NCBI RefSeq assembly: GCF_003194585.1 | Contig: NZ_QHKZ01000003.1 | Span: 248,001 to 312,000 of the forward strand | Source: Nocardioides daejeonensis | Lineage (GTDB): Bacteria; Actinomycetota; Actinomycetes; Propionibacteriales; Nocardioidaceae | Direction of reading: 5' to 3' | Length of the DNA: 64,000 bases | Shown: in pieces, positions 34,039-41,830 of the stretch | Position numbering within the stretch: the stretch's first letter is position 1 | How the letters are laid out: the number at the start of each line of letters is the position of its first letter | Notes under the pieces: model-generated | What the model saw: the letters and a program-made list of their open reading frames with translations, nothing else | The model's database searches: none | What the model was told of the DNA's origin: nothing | Made by a program: the position numbers and the translations under genes

Positions 34039-34920
34039 TCATCCGTCGCCCGCAGCGGCCACCTTGAGGAAGTCGCTCAGCGGGGAGCGGAGGCGGGTGT
34101 GGGGACGCCACGCGGCGCGCAGCGGACGGCGGAGGTCGAGCTCCGTCCGGACCGGCACCAGATGCCCGGCGGCCCGATCGTCGTGCGCGGCGATGGCCGA
34201 GACCACCGCAGGGCCGATGCCGGTCCGCGCGGCGCTGAGGATCGCATGGGTCGAGCTTGCCTGCAGCGCGACGGGTGCCTCGCCTCCCAACGCCCGTTCG
34301 AAGGTGCTGCGGGTGCCGCTCCCCGGCTCGCGCTGGACCAGCGGCGTACGGCGCAGCTCGACTCGGGTGACAGGAGTGCTGCGATCCGCCCACGGGTGCC
34401 CGGGGGCCACCAGCACCTGCACCTCGTCCCAGCGCACCGTCCGCATCCGCAGGTCACGTGCCTCGACGGGGCTCTCCACGAACCCCATCTCGACCCGCCC
34501 CTCACGCACCATCTGGATCACGTCGTCGCTGTTCGCCACGACCAGCCCGGTGACCACGTCGGGCAGCTCGACCCGCAGCTGCCCCACCCAGATAGGCACC
34601 AGATGCTCGGCGATCGTCATGCTCGCCGCGATGCTCAGTGACCGTTGGCTCTCGTGGCGCAACGTGGCCAGGGTGCTCTCGAAGCGGTCGGCCTCCCGAA
34701 GCACCCGTCGCGCCGCGTCGCAGACGACCGCACCGTCCTCGGTGAGCGCCGAACCGCGCGGCGAGCGGGTCACCAGATTGAGTCCGCACTGCCCTTCCAG
34801 GGCCCGGAGCCGGGCGCTGGCTGCCGGTTGCGTCATGCCGAGCTCTCGTGCTGCACGGCCGAGGCTGCCGTGCTGCCGGACCGCGACCAGCAGCTGCAGT
34901 GAGACCAGATCCCAGCTCAT
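34039..34920 (-). CDS. LysR-family regulator divergent from a YeiH-type transporter
   Basis: A 293-residue protein with the N-terminal winged helix (SLQLLVAVRQHGSLGRAARELGMTQPAASARLRALE) and a C-terminal inducer-binding domain. ATG at 34920 is used; a TTG two codons upstream is the alternative. It is divergent, across 70 bp, from a YeiH/UPF0324 gene, the same arrangement as yeiE-yeiH of E. coli, where YeiE controls sulfite response. Autoregulation and control of the neighbour are expected for LysR proteins. The ligand is inferred to be a sulfur oxyanion only by analogy. Confidence 0.88.
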   Translation of the reverse strand: MSWDLVSLQLLVAVRQHGSLGRAARELGMTQPAASARLRALEGQCGLNLVTRSPRGSALTEDGAVVCDAARRVLREADRFESTLATLRHESQRSLSIAASMTIAEHLVPIWVGQLRVELPDVVTGLVVANSDDVIQMVREGRVEMGFVESPVEARDLRMRTVRWDEVQVLVAPGHPWADRSTPVTRVELRRTPLVQREPGSGTRSTFERALGGEAPVALQASSTHAILSAARTGIGPAVVSAIAAHDDRAAGHLVPVRTELDLRRPLRAAWRPHTRLRSPLSDFLKVAAAGDG

Positions 34921-34990
34921 AAACAACCATGATGACCTAAGACGGATCCGGGGCCTACTCCGGGCCGCTCCGGGCGGTCAGGCTCGACTC

Positions 34991-35989
34991 ATGCCCCTCC
35001 CGACCCGCAGCCACCAGGTGTCGCGCGCCCACGGCGCGCTGCTCGCAGCCGGCGGCCTTGCGCTCGCCCTCGGCCTCGCCGTACCGCTGGTCAGCCCCTT
35101 GCTGATCGCGATGGCGCTCGGGGCAGCCGCGGTCAACATCTCCGCCGCACGTCGCCTGATCCCTGCTGACCCGGAGGCCGCCACCAAGCTGCTGTTGCGC
35201 TGGGGAGTCGTCCTGTTGGGCTTCCGGCTCGAGGCGAGCGATCTCGCAGAGGTGGGGCTGCGCGGCGTCACGGTGATCCTGCTGGTCGTCGCCGTGACCT
35301 ACTTCGCCAGTTGCGCGATCGGCGACCGGATGGGGATGGACCGCGGACTGGTCACCATGATCGCCGCTGGATGCGCGGTCTGCGGCGCCGCGGCGATCGC
35401 CGCCGTCGAGAGCGGGATCCGACGCCGTACGGAGGACGTCGCGCTTGCCGTCGCCCTGATCACTCTCTTCGGCACCGGCACCCTGCTCGCCGTCCCCGTA
35501 CTCGCCCAGACACTGGGGCTCGGCGACCTGCAGACCGCGGTCTGGATCGGCGCATCGATCCATGAGGTTGCTCAGGTGGTTGCGGCATCCGCGATCGCCG
35601 GCGGCGTTGCGGCTGCGGTCGCCATGAGCGTGAAGCTCGGTCGCGTGGCGTTGCTCGCACCCATCTATGCCCTCGCCGGAGCACGCTTCCGGACGAGAGG
35701 CGTCGAGACCGCGGTCGCAGCCCGCCAGCAGCTCGTCCCCTGGTTCGTCGTCGGGTTCCTTCTCGCCGCTGCGATCCGCACTGCGGGTCTGCTCCCCCAG
35801 GCATCGGTGGCGCCGCTGAACGCGGTGGCGACCGTGCTGCTGGCCGCGGCGATGTTCGGACTGGGACTGGGGCTCGATCTCCGCAAGCTGCTGCCCCTCA
35901 ACCTGCGGGCGCTCGCGCTGGCGTCGGTCGCCACGTTCATCGCGGTGAGCGTCTCGCTCGTCGCCACCACCGTGCTCATCACGGGCTGA
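34991..35989 (+). CDS. YeiH/UPF0324 family membrane transporter (putative sulfate exporter)
   Basis: A 332-residue polytopic membrane protein with about ten hydrophobic helices. LLRWGVVLLGFRLEASDL, the small-residue segment AAGCAVCGAAAIAAVESGI, and GASIHEVAQVVAAS are signature stretches of the UPF0324 family that includes YeiH. Members are often annotated as putative sulfate exporters; the transported ion is unproven. The gene shares a 70-bp divergent promoter region with its LysR regulator and converges on the CoA-transferase operon only 16 bp away. Confidence 0.87.
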   Translation: MPLPTRSHQVSRAHGALLAAGGLALALGLAVPLVSPLLIAMALGAAAVNISAARRLIPADPEAATKLLLRWGVVLLGFRLEASDLAEVGLRGVTVILLVVAVTYFASCAIGDRMGMDRGLVTMIAAGCAVCGAAAIAAVESGIRRRTEDVALAVALITLFGTGTLLAVPVLAQTLGLGDLQTAVWIGASIHEVAQVVAASAIAGGVAAAVAMSVKLGRVALLAPIYALAGARFRTRGVETAVAARQQLVPWFVVGFLLAAAIRTAGLLPQASVAPLNAVATVLLAAAMFGLGLGLDLRKLLPLNLRALALASVATFIAVSVSLVATTVLITG

Positions 35990-36005
35990 CGACGGTCGCC
36001 GGGTG

Positions 36006-36716
36006 TCAGGCGACCGTGGCCAGCGGCATCCCGAGCCGCTCTTCCAGGTCGGCGACGCTGATCCCCCAGGTGGCGCGGACGACCACGCTCTCGCCGCCCA
36101 CCTCGAAGATCCCGTGGTCGGTGTAGACACGACTCACGCAGCCGACCCCGGTCAACGGATACGAGCACGAGCGCACCAGCTTGGGCGTGCCGTCCTTGCC
36201 GAAGAGGGTCATCATCACCAGGACGTCCTTGGCACCGATCGCGAGATCCATGGCCCCGCCGACGGCAGGGATCGCATCGGGCTTGCCGGTGTGCCAGTTG
36301 GCGAGGTCGCCGTTGGCCGCCACCTGGTAGGCGCCGAGCACGCACACGTCGAGGTGACCGCCGCGCATCATCGCGAACGAGTCCGCGTGGTGGAAATAGG
36401 AGGCGCCGGGCAGTTCGGTCACCGGCACCTTGCCCGCGTTGGTCAGGTCGGGATCGATCTGGTCGCCGTCCGCGGCCGGCCCCATCCCGAGCATCCCGTT
36501 CTCGGTGTGCAGGATGACGCCCAGCTCCGCAGGCAGGTGGTCGGCGATCTTCGTCGGCTGGCCGATCCCGAGGTTGAGGAAGGAGCCCTCGGGGATGTCG
36601 CGCGCGATCACCTCGGCGAGCTCGTCCATCGTGAGCGGACCGCGGTCGAGGTGCTCGACGGTGCCGGTCTCGACAGGGTGGTCCTCCGCAGTGCCGGCGT
36701 GGAACAGGTCGGTCAT
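36006..36716 (-). CDS. 3-oxoacid CoA-transferase subunit B
   Basis: A 236-residue beta subunit of a class I CoA-transferase that moves CoA from succinyl-CoA to a 3-oxo acid. The catalytic Glu72 lies in LHTENGMLGMGP. Other family stretches are NLGIGQPTKIADHLP and GGAMDLAIGAKDVLVMM. An N-terminal extension of about 27 residues precedes the fold. The ATG overlaps the alpha-subunit stop by four bases. With the thiolase two genes upstream, this fits PcaJ/CatJ of the beta-ketoadipate pathway; a SCOT for acetoacetate is the main alternative. Confidence 0.9.
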   Translation of the reverse strand: MTDLFHAGTAEDHPVETGTVEHLDRGPLTMDELAEVIARDIPEGSFLNLGIGQPTKIADHLPAELGVILHTENGMLGMGPAADGDQIDPDLTNAGKVPVTELPGASYFHHADSFAMMRGGHLDVCVLGAYQVAANGDLANWHTGKPDAIPAVGGAMDLAIGAKDVLVMMTLFGKDGTPKLVRSCSYPLTGVGCVSRVYTDHGIFEVGGESVVVRATWGISVADLEERLGMPLATVA

Positions 36717-37408
36717 CGTGCCCCCTGGACGGTGTAGTGGCGCTCCTCGACCGCAACGACGCGGTCGACGTAGATGGACGGCGTGACCACCGCTTCCGGA
36801 TCGAGGCTGCCGGTCTCGACGACGCCGTTCACCTGGACGATCGTGGTGCTGGCGGCAGCGGCCATCACGGGCCCGAAGTTGCGAGCGGTCTTGCGATAGA
36901 CCAGGTTGCCGAGCCGGTCGGCGTGGTGGGCCGAGATCAAGGCGTAGTCACCCCGGATCGGGTACTCGAGCAGGTACTCGCGGCCGTCGATCACCCGCGA
37001 CTCCTTCCCCTCGGCCAACGACGTGCCGACGGCGGTCGGACCGTAGAAGGCGCCGATCCCCGCGCCCGCTGCCCGCATCCGCTCCGCCAGGTTGCCCTGC
37101 GGGACCACCTCGAGCTCGATCCGTCCGGCGAGATAGAGCTCGTCGAAGACGTAGGAGTCCGACTGCCGTGGGAAGGAGCAGAGCACCTTCCGCACCCGCC
37201 CAGCCTTGAGCAGGGCGGCGAGGCCGACCTCGCCGTTCCCTGCGTTGTTGGAGACGATCGTCAGGTCGGTGGCTCCCTGCCTGATCAGTGCATCGATCAG
37301 GTCGAAGGGCATCCCGGCCAACCCGAAGCCCCCAACGAGCACCGTCGAGCCGTCCTCGATCCCCGCCACGGCCTCGTCGGCCGTCTCCAGCAGCTGCGTT
37401 CGCGCCAT
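36713..37408 (-). CDS. 3-oxoacid CoA-transferase subunit A
   Basis: A 231-residue alpha subunit. GSTVLVGGFGLAGMPFDLIDAL and TIVSNNAGNGEVGLAALL are typical of the PcaI/ScoA type. The later part holds FYGPTAVGTSLAEGKE and the YRKTARNFGPVMAAAA segment. ATG at 37408 overlaps the thiolase stop by one base (TGATG) and its own stop overlaps the beta-subunit start by four, so the three genes are coupled and presumably made in equal amounts. Confidence 0.9.
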   Translation of the reverse strand: MARTQLLETADEAVAGIEDGSTVLVGGFGLAGMPFDLIDALIRQGATDLTIVSNNAGNGEVGLAALLKAGRVRKVLCSFPRQSDSYVFDELYLAGRIELEVVPQGNLAERMRAAGAGIGAFYGPTAVGTSLAEGKESRVIDGREYLLEYPIRGDYALISAHHADRLGNLVYRKTARNFGPVMAAAASTTIVQVNGVVETGSLDPEAVVTPSIYVDRVVAVEERHYTVQGAR

Positions 37409-38592
37409 CAGCGCGCCTCCTCGTTCTCCAAGACGACGGCCAGCCCTTGACCGACGCCGATACAGATGGCGGCGACGCCCCAGCGCAGGCCGCCCTCGCG
37501 CAGCACCTTCGCCAGCGTGCCGATCAGCCGGCCGCCTGACGCACCGAGCGGGTGACCGAGTGCGATGGCGCCACCCTTGCGGTTGACGATCTCGGGATCG
37601 ATCGGCCACGCATCGACACACGCCAGCGACTGCACGGCGAACGCCTCGTTGAGCTCCACCGCCCCCACCTCGCCCCAGCCGATGCCCGCTCGTGCGAGCG
37701 CCGCGTTCGCCGCTTCGACGGGCGCGTAGCCGAATGCCTGCGGCTCCAGGGCGTACGCCGCCCGCCCGGCCACCCGCGCCAGCGGCGGCGTACCGAGAAG
37801 GTCGGCGGCACGCTCCGATCCGAGCAGCACCGCCGAGGCGCCGTCGCTGAGCGGGGAGGCGTTGCCGGCGGTGATGGTGCCGTCCGGGCGGAACGCCGGC
37901 CTCAGCCCGGCCAGCGACTCCGGGGTGCTGGCCGGGCGGATGCCCTCGTCACGGAGCAGCCCGGTGCCCTCGACCGGAGCTACCAGGTCGTCGTAGAAGC
38001 CGTCCTCCCACGCCTGGTGGGCAAGACGGTGGGAGCGGGCCGCGAACGCATCCTGCCGCTCCCGGGAGATGCCGAAGCGCTCCTGCAGTTGCTCGTTGGC
38101 CTCGCCGAGACCGACCGTCCACTCTGCCGGCATCCGCGGGTTGACCAACCGCCAACCGAGCGCCGTGGAGACCGCGGTCGCATCGCTGATCGGGAACGCA
38201 CGGTCCGGCTTCGGCAGCACCCACGGGGCGCGGGTCATCGACTCGACGCCGCCGGTCAGCACGATCTCCGCATCGCCGGTCTCGATGGTGCGCGCACCGG
38301 CCATGACCGCGTCGAGGCTGGAGCCGCAGAGCCGGTTGACGGTCGTCGCCGGGACGCTGACCGGCAGGCCGCCGAGCAACGCTGCCATCCGGCCGACGTT
38401 GCGGTTGTCCTCCCCGGCGCCGTTGGCGTTGCCCCAGACGACGTCGCCGATGGCCGTCGGGTCGAGGGCGGGGACCCGGGCCAGCACCGACCGGATCACC
38501 GCGGCACCGAGATCGTCGGGGCGCGCGCTCGCCAGGCCGCCGTTGAACCTGCCGAACGGCGTCCGCACTGCTGCATAGACGTAGGAGCTCAC
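37408..38592 (-). CDS. Acetyl-CoA C-acyltransferase (beta-ketoadipyl-CoA thiolase type)
   Basis: A 394-residue degradative thiolase. Nucleophile Cys89 is in NRLCGSSLDAV; the second-site residues are in GGAIALGHPLGASGGR; and the proton-transfer Cys is in AICIGVGQG. With CoA-transferase subunits directly downstream, the likely reaction is cleavage of 3-oxoadipyl-CoA to succinyl-CoA and acetyl-CoA, the end of aromatic ring catabolism, though a fatty-acid role cannot be excluded. The GTG at 38592 has AGGAG only 2 nt before it, so initiation may not use it. A palindromic operator candidate lies 28 nt upstream, shared with the divergent LysR gene. Confidence 0.87.
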   Translation of the reverse strand: MSSYVYAAVRTPFGRFNGGLASARPDDLGAAVIRSVLARVPALDPTAIGDVVWGNANGAGEDNRNVGRMAALLGGLPVSVPATTVNRLCGSSLDAVMAGARTIETGDAEIVLTGGVESMTRAPWVLPKPDRAFPISDATAVSTALGWRLVNPRMPAEWTVGLGEANEQLQERFGISRERQDAFAARSHRLAHQAWEDGFYDDLVAPVEGTGLLRDEGIRPASTPESLAGLRPAFRPDGTITAGNASPLSDGASAVLLGSERAADLLGTPPLARVAGRAAYALEPQAFGYAPVEAANAALARAGIGWGEVGAVELNEAFAVQSLACVDAWPIDPEIVNRKGGAIALGHPLGASGGRLIGTLAKVLREGGLRWGVAAICIGVGQGLAVVLENEEAR

Positions 38593-38619
38593 AGCTCCTG
38601 ACGGTAGGCAGCCCGGTTG

Positions 38620-38639
38620 ATATTGTGAAGTACCAATAT
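38620..38639. promoter_or_regulatory. LysR-type operator palindrome
   Basis: A perfect inverted repeat, ATATTG-N8-CAATAT, contains the T-N11-A pattern typical of LysR-type sites. It is AT-rich against a GC-rich background. It sits between the divergent thiolase operon and the LysR gene, 26 bp from the LysR start. Confidence 0.7.
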
Positions 38640-38665
38640 GAGACACGTTTGAGACGGATTCTGAT

Positions 38666-39550
38666 ATGGATCTCCTGCGTCACCTCCGCTACTTCGTCGT
38701 CGTCGCCGAGGAGCGCCACTTCGGCAGGGCCGCCGAGCGCCTGCATATGGCCCAGCCACCCCTCTCCCAGCAGATCCGACGACTCGAGGCGGAGGTGGGC
38801 GTCGAGCTGTTCGTGCGCACGACCCGGCGGGTCGACCTGACCGCGGCCGGCGCGGCGTACCTGCTGCGGGCGCGGACGATACTGGCGTCCGTCGATGCGG
38901 CGGCAGACGAGGCGCGTCGCGTCGCCGCGGGCGTCGTGGGCAGGCTTGCGATCGGCTGCGTCGGCTCCGCGACCTACAGCCTGCTGCCGGCGCTCTCCCG
39001 ACGCCTGGCCGAGGAACTGCCCGGGGTCGACTTCGCCTTCCGTGGCGAGATGCTGGTCTCCGACCAGGTCGAGGCACTGCGTCGCGGGACGATCGACATC
39101 GCCCTGCTCCGGCCTCCGGTGGCCGACGGGATGCTGACCGTCACGCCGCTGCGTACCGAGCGGCTCGTGGTCGCCGTCCCCGACAGCCACCCGCTCGCCG
39201 CCCGTCGCCAGATCCGCGTGGCCGATCTTGAGGGCGTGGACCTCATCGTGCACTCCGCGGACCGACGGTCGGCGATGTACGAGGTGGTGCGCCGCCTCTT
39301 CGCCGACGCCGGTCTCACTCCGAGGATCCGCCACGAGGTGGACGAGTCCTCGACCCTGGTCACGCTCGTGGCTGGCGGCCTCGGTGCGGCGGTGGTCCCC
39401 GAGCCGGTCACCGCGCTCTCGCTGGACGGCGTCGCCTTCCGCCCCCTGGTCCGACCGGCGCGCAGCGTCGAGCTGGCTGTCGCCCACCTGGCCGGCCGCT
39501 CCGAGCCGCACCTGCGACGGACCCTGGAGGTCATCGCCGCACTCTCCTGA
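38666..39550 (+). CDS. LysR-family regulator of the thiolase/CoA-transferase operon
   Basis: A 294-residue LysR protein: winged helix MDLLRHLRYFVVVAEERHFGRAAERLHMAQPPLSQQIRRLE, then a periplasmic-binding-type sensor domain starting near residue 90. It belongs by appearance to the CatR/CatM/BenM-like group, whose ligands are aromatic catabolism intermediates such as muconate. Its gene is divergent from the beta-ketoadipate-type operon with an operator-like palindrome between them, so activation of that operon is the natural inference. Confidence 0.88.
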   Translation: MDLLRHLRYFVVVAEERHFGRAAERLHMAQPPLSQQIRRLEAEVGVELFVRTTRRVDLTAAGAAYLLRARTILASVDAAADEARRVAAGVVGRLAIGCVGSATYSLLPALSRRLAEELPGVDFAFRGEMLVSDQVEALRRGTIDIALLRPPVADGMLTVTPLRTERLVVAVPDSHPLAARRQIRVADLEGVDLIVHSADRRSAMYEVVRRLFADAGLTPRIRHEVDESSTLVTLVAGGLGAAVVPEPVTALSLDGVAFRPLVRPARSVELAVAHLAGRSEPHLRRTLEVIAALS

Positions 39551-39570
39551 CCCGACGCTCTCGGGCCACT

Positions 39571-39652
39571 TGGCTCCCCGGGTAGGAGTCGAACCTACGT
39601 CGCTAATCCTGATTCAAAGTCAGGCGGGCCCTGCCGGCAGACCAACCGGGGA
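39571..39652 (-). tRNA. tRNA-Gln (anticodon TTG), with encoded CCA
   Basis: Read on the minus strand, the acceptor arms TCCCCGG and CCGGGGA pair over 7 bp, followed by discriminator G and an encoded CCA. The anticodon arm has a 5-bp stem CCTGA/TCAGG with loop CTTTGAA, giving anticodon TTG. The T arm is GTAGG-TTCGACT-CCTAC. U1-A72 and G73 fit glutamine tRNAs. The D arm (GGTC/GGCC) is followed by two unpaired bases and the variable loop is 9 nt, so the total of 82 nt is long for this tRNA. Confidence 0.85.
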
Positions 39653-39844
39653 TCGGTTGTCGCAGATGGGCAGTGAGTCTAGGCGTACGCCGCCCCGGAC
39701 GTCGCATCTGCTCCCCCACCACGGCGCGCTCGATGGAGCGGGAGGGTCGTGCCCGGCCGAAATCGCGACCCGTGCGCTCCATCCAAGCGCCCCCCCACCG
39801 CGCTGTGAGCCCTCCCCTCCCCCACGATCCCCTACGGTGAGCAG

Positions 39845-40933
39845 GTGGACCTCCCCGTGATGCCTCCCGTCCTGCCCATGCTGGCCAAGCCGGTCGCGAG
39901 CGTGGCAGCCGCGGCCACGAAGGGCAGCATGCTCTTCGAGCCCAAGTGGGACGGCTTCCGCTGCATCGTCTTCAAGGACGGCGACGAGGTGGAGCTGGCC
40001 TCGCGCAACACCAAGCCGCTGACCCGCTACTTCCCCGAGATCGTCGCGGCCGCACGGGAGCAGCTGCCCGACCGCTGTGTGCTCGACGGCGAGCTGTTCG
40101 TGGCCCGCGGCGAGCCGGGGCAGCAACGGCTGGAGTTCGAGGTGCTGCAGGAGCGGATCCACCCGGCAGAATCGCGGATCAACCTGCTCTCCGAGCAGAC
40201 CCCGGCCGGGTTCGTCGCGTTCGACCTGCTCGCGCTCGGCGACACCGCCTGGGTCGAGCGGCCGCTGCGGGAGCGCCGTACAGCGTTGGCGGAGGCGTTG
40301 GCCGGAGTCGACGGCCCCTGCCACCTCACCCGCACCACCGAGAACCCCGACGAGGCGCACGCCTGGTTCACCGAGTTCGAGGGTGCAGGCTTCGACGGGG
40401 TGATCGCGAAGCCGCTCGACGCGGCGTACCAGCCCAACCAGCGCACGATGCTCAAGGTGAAGCACGCCCGGACCGCCGACGTCGTCGTCGCCGGCTACCG
40501 CGAGCACAAGACGTCCACCCCGGAGAACCCGCTGCTCGGTTCGCTCCTCCTCGGCCTGTACGACGAGGGTCGGCTCCAGCACATCGGCGTCAGCGCCAGC
40601 TTCACGGCCGCTCGTCGCGCGGAGCTCATCACCGAGCTCCGACCGTTGGTCTGCGACATCGCCGACCACCCGTGGGGTGAGTGGATGATCGCCAATCCCG
40701 ACCGGGTCCCGGGCACGCAGAGCCGTTGGTCGGCGGGCAAGGACCTCTCGTTCACCCCGCTGCGCCCCGAGCGGGTGCTGGAAGTGGGCTACGACCACAT
40801 GGAGGGCCGCCGCTTCCGACACACCGCCCAGTTCAAGCGCTGGCGCCCCGACCGCGACCCGGAGTCGTGCGGGTACGACCAACTGGAGCAGCCGGCTCGC
40901 TATGACTTGGCTACGATCTTGGGTAACGGATGA
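39845..40933 (+). CDS. ligC: ATP-dependent DNA ligase, LigC type
   Basis: A 362-residue two-domain ligase. The adenylated Lys34 is in FEPKWDGFR (KxDG). Other nucleotidyltransferase motifs are LDGELFV, FVAFDLLAL, FDGVIAKP and MLKVKH, followed by an OB-fold domain. Size and order match mycobacterial LigC, a back-up ligase linked to base-excision repair and non-homologous end joining. The GTG at 39845 follows TACGGT by 6 nt (leaderless pattern); an in-frame ATG five codons later is possible. A LigD-type polymerase gene lies 0.9 kb away on the other strand. Ku is not in the window. Confidence 0.9.
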   Translation: MDLPVMPPVLPMLAKPVASVAAAATKGSMLFEPKWDGFRCIVFKDGDEVELASRNTKPLTRYFPEIVAAAREQLPDRCVLDGELFVARGEPGQQRLEFEVLQERIHPAESRINLLSEQTPAGFVAFDLLALGDTAWVERPLRERRTALAEALAGVDGPCHLTRTTENPDEAHAWFTEFEGAGFDGVIAKPLDAAYQPNQRTMLKVKHARTADVVVAGYREHKTSTPENPLLGSLLLGLYDEGRLQHIGVSASFTAARRAELITELRPLVCDIADHPWGEWMIANPDRVPGTQSRWSAGKDLSFTPLRPERVLEVGYDHMEGRRFRHTAQFKRWRPDRDPESCGYDQLEQPARYDLATILGNG

Positions 40934-40950
40934 GTGTCAGGAGGCCTCCC

Positions 40951-41505
40951 ATGACCGCGCAGAATCCAGAGCAGACCGAGACCTACAACGTGGTGCTGTT
41001 GTGCGAGGAAGCCCTCACCCGGCTCGACGCCCAGCAGGTGACCTCGCTCCACCAGGAGCTGCGCGACGAGGGCCAGCAGGTGCGCTACCACGTGCTGCTG
41101 CCCGTCGAGGACGCCGCCGCCCGCGTGGAGGCCGCCATGGGCTCGCTCGCCGCCGGCGAGGTCATGGCCGCGCCCGCCATCGCGATCAGCGAGGTCGACC
41201 TCGCCGAGGTACGCCGCGACTGCGAGGAGCGCTCCCAGGAGGCACTCGCCGAGTCGTTGCGACAGCTGCAGGAGGCCGGCGCCACGGCCGACGGCGAGGT
41301 CGTACGCGGCGCCCCCGTCGACGCGCTCGCCGAAGCGGTGTCGAAGGCGGACGGTCGCGAAGCGATCATCCTCACCCGCCCGCACGTCGTCGCGGAGTTC
41401 TTCCACGTCGACTGGACCTCCAAGGCACGCCGCAAGCTCGGCGTCCCGGTGCTCCACCTGCTGGAGAAGGAGACCTTCGACGAGCAGGGCGAGACCGGGG
41501 TCTAG
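40951..41505 (+). CDS. Conserved actinobacterial protein of unknown function
   Basis: A 184-residue soluble protein. The ATG at 40951 is chosen because of the strong AGGAGG upstream; an earlier ATG at 40930 overlaps the end of ligC and lacks one. It has a Rossmann-like beginning (TYNVVLLCEEALTRLD), a long charged helical region, and a conserved-looking end (REAIILTRPHVVAEFFHVDWTSKARRKLGVPVLHLLEKE). This end resembles universal-stress-like or nucleotide-binding alpha/beta folds, but I do not recognise a defined family. It may be co-transcribed with ligC, 17 nt upstream. Confidence 0.7.
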   Translation: MTAQNPEQTETYNVVLLCEEALTRLDAQQVTSLHQELRDEGQQVRYHVLLPVEDAAARVEAAMGSLAAGEVMAAPAIAISEVDLAEVRRDCEERSQEALAESLRQLQEAGATADGEVVRGAPVDALAEAVSKADGREAIILTRPHVVAEFFHVDWTSKARRKLGVPVLHLLEKETFDEQGETGV

Positions 41506-41559
41506 CCTCGCGGCCGTCGACCGTGCCGCGCCCGTACGTCGCAACGTGCGACCTCGCTC

Positions 41560-41780
41560 GGTGACACAGCGCGGGGGTGAGGGGGCGCTCCGGATACCTT
41601 CGGCGTCCCAGCACTCGGCGACCTTCTTCGCGATGTCGGCTTGAGGTCCACCCACATGAAGGTGTCCCCGTCCATGGGCGCCAGCGAGAAGGCATGGAGC
41701 CTCAGCACGCCGCCCCTCGCCTGGATACGACAAGGCCCCGGGGGTTCGCTGGCCTTCGCCGTCTGCGCAATCGCATCTCA
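41560..41780 (-). pseudogene. Decayed gene fragment sharing the tail motif of the LigD polymerase
   Basis: The 325-nt gap 41506-41830 has no intact gene. On the minus strand one frame reads RLHAFSLAPMDGDTFMWVDLK, and a second frame, a base or so away, continues ADIAKKVAECWDAEGIRSAP. The latter closely matches the last residues KKVAEHWDAEGNRIEP of the LigD polymerase next door. This looks like a frameshifted remnant of a gene ending in the same peptide. The parent family is not recognised. Confidence 0.5.
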
Positions 41781-41830
41781 GCCATGTCTCGGGTCCCGAA
41801 GCTCCTCGCGAGCAAGAAGCACCCGTAGCG

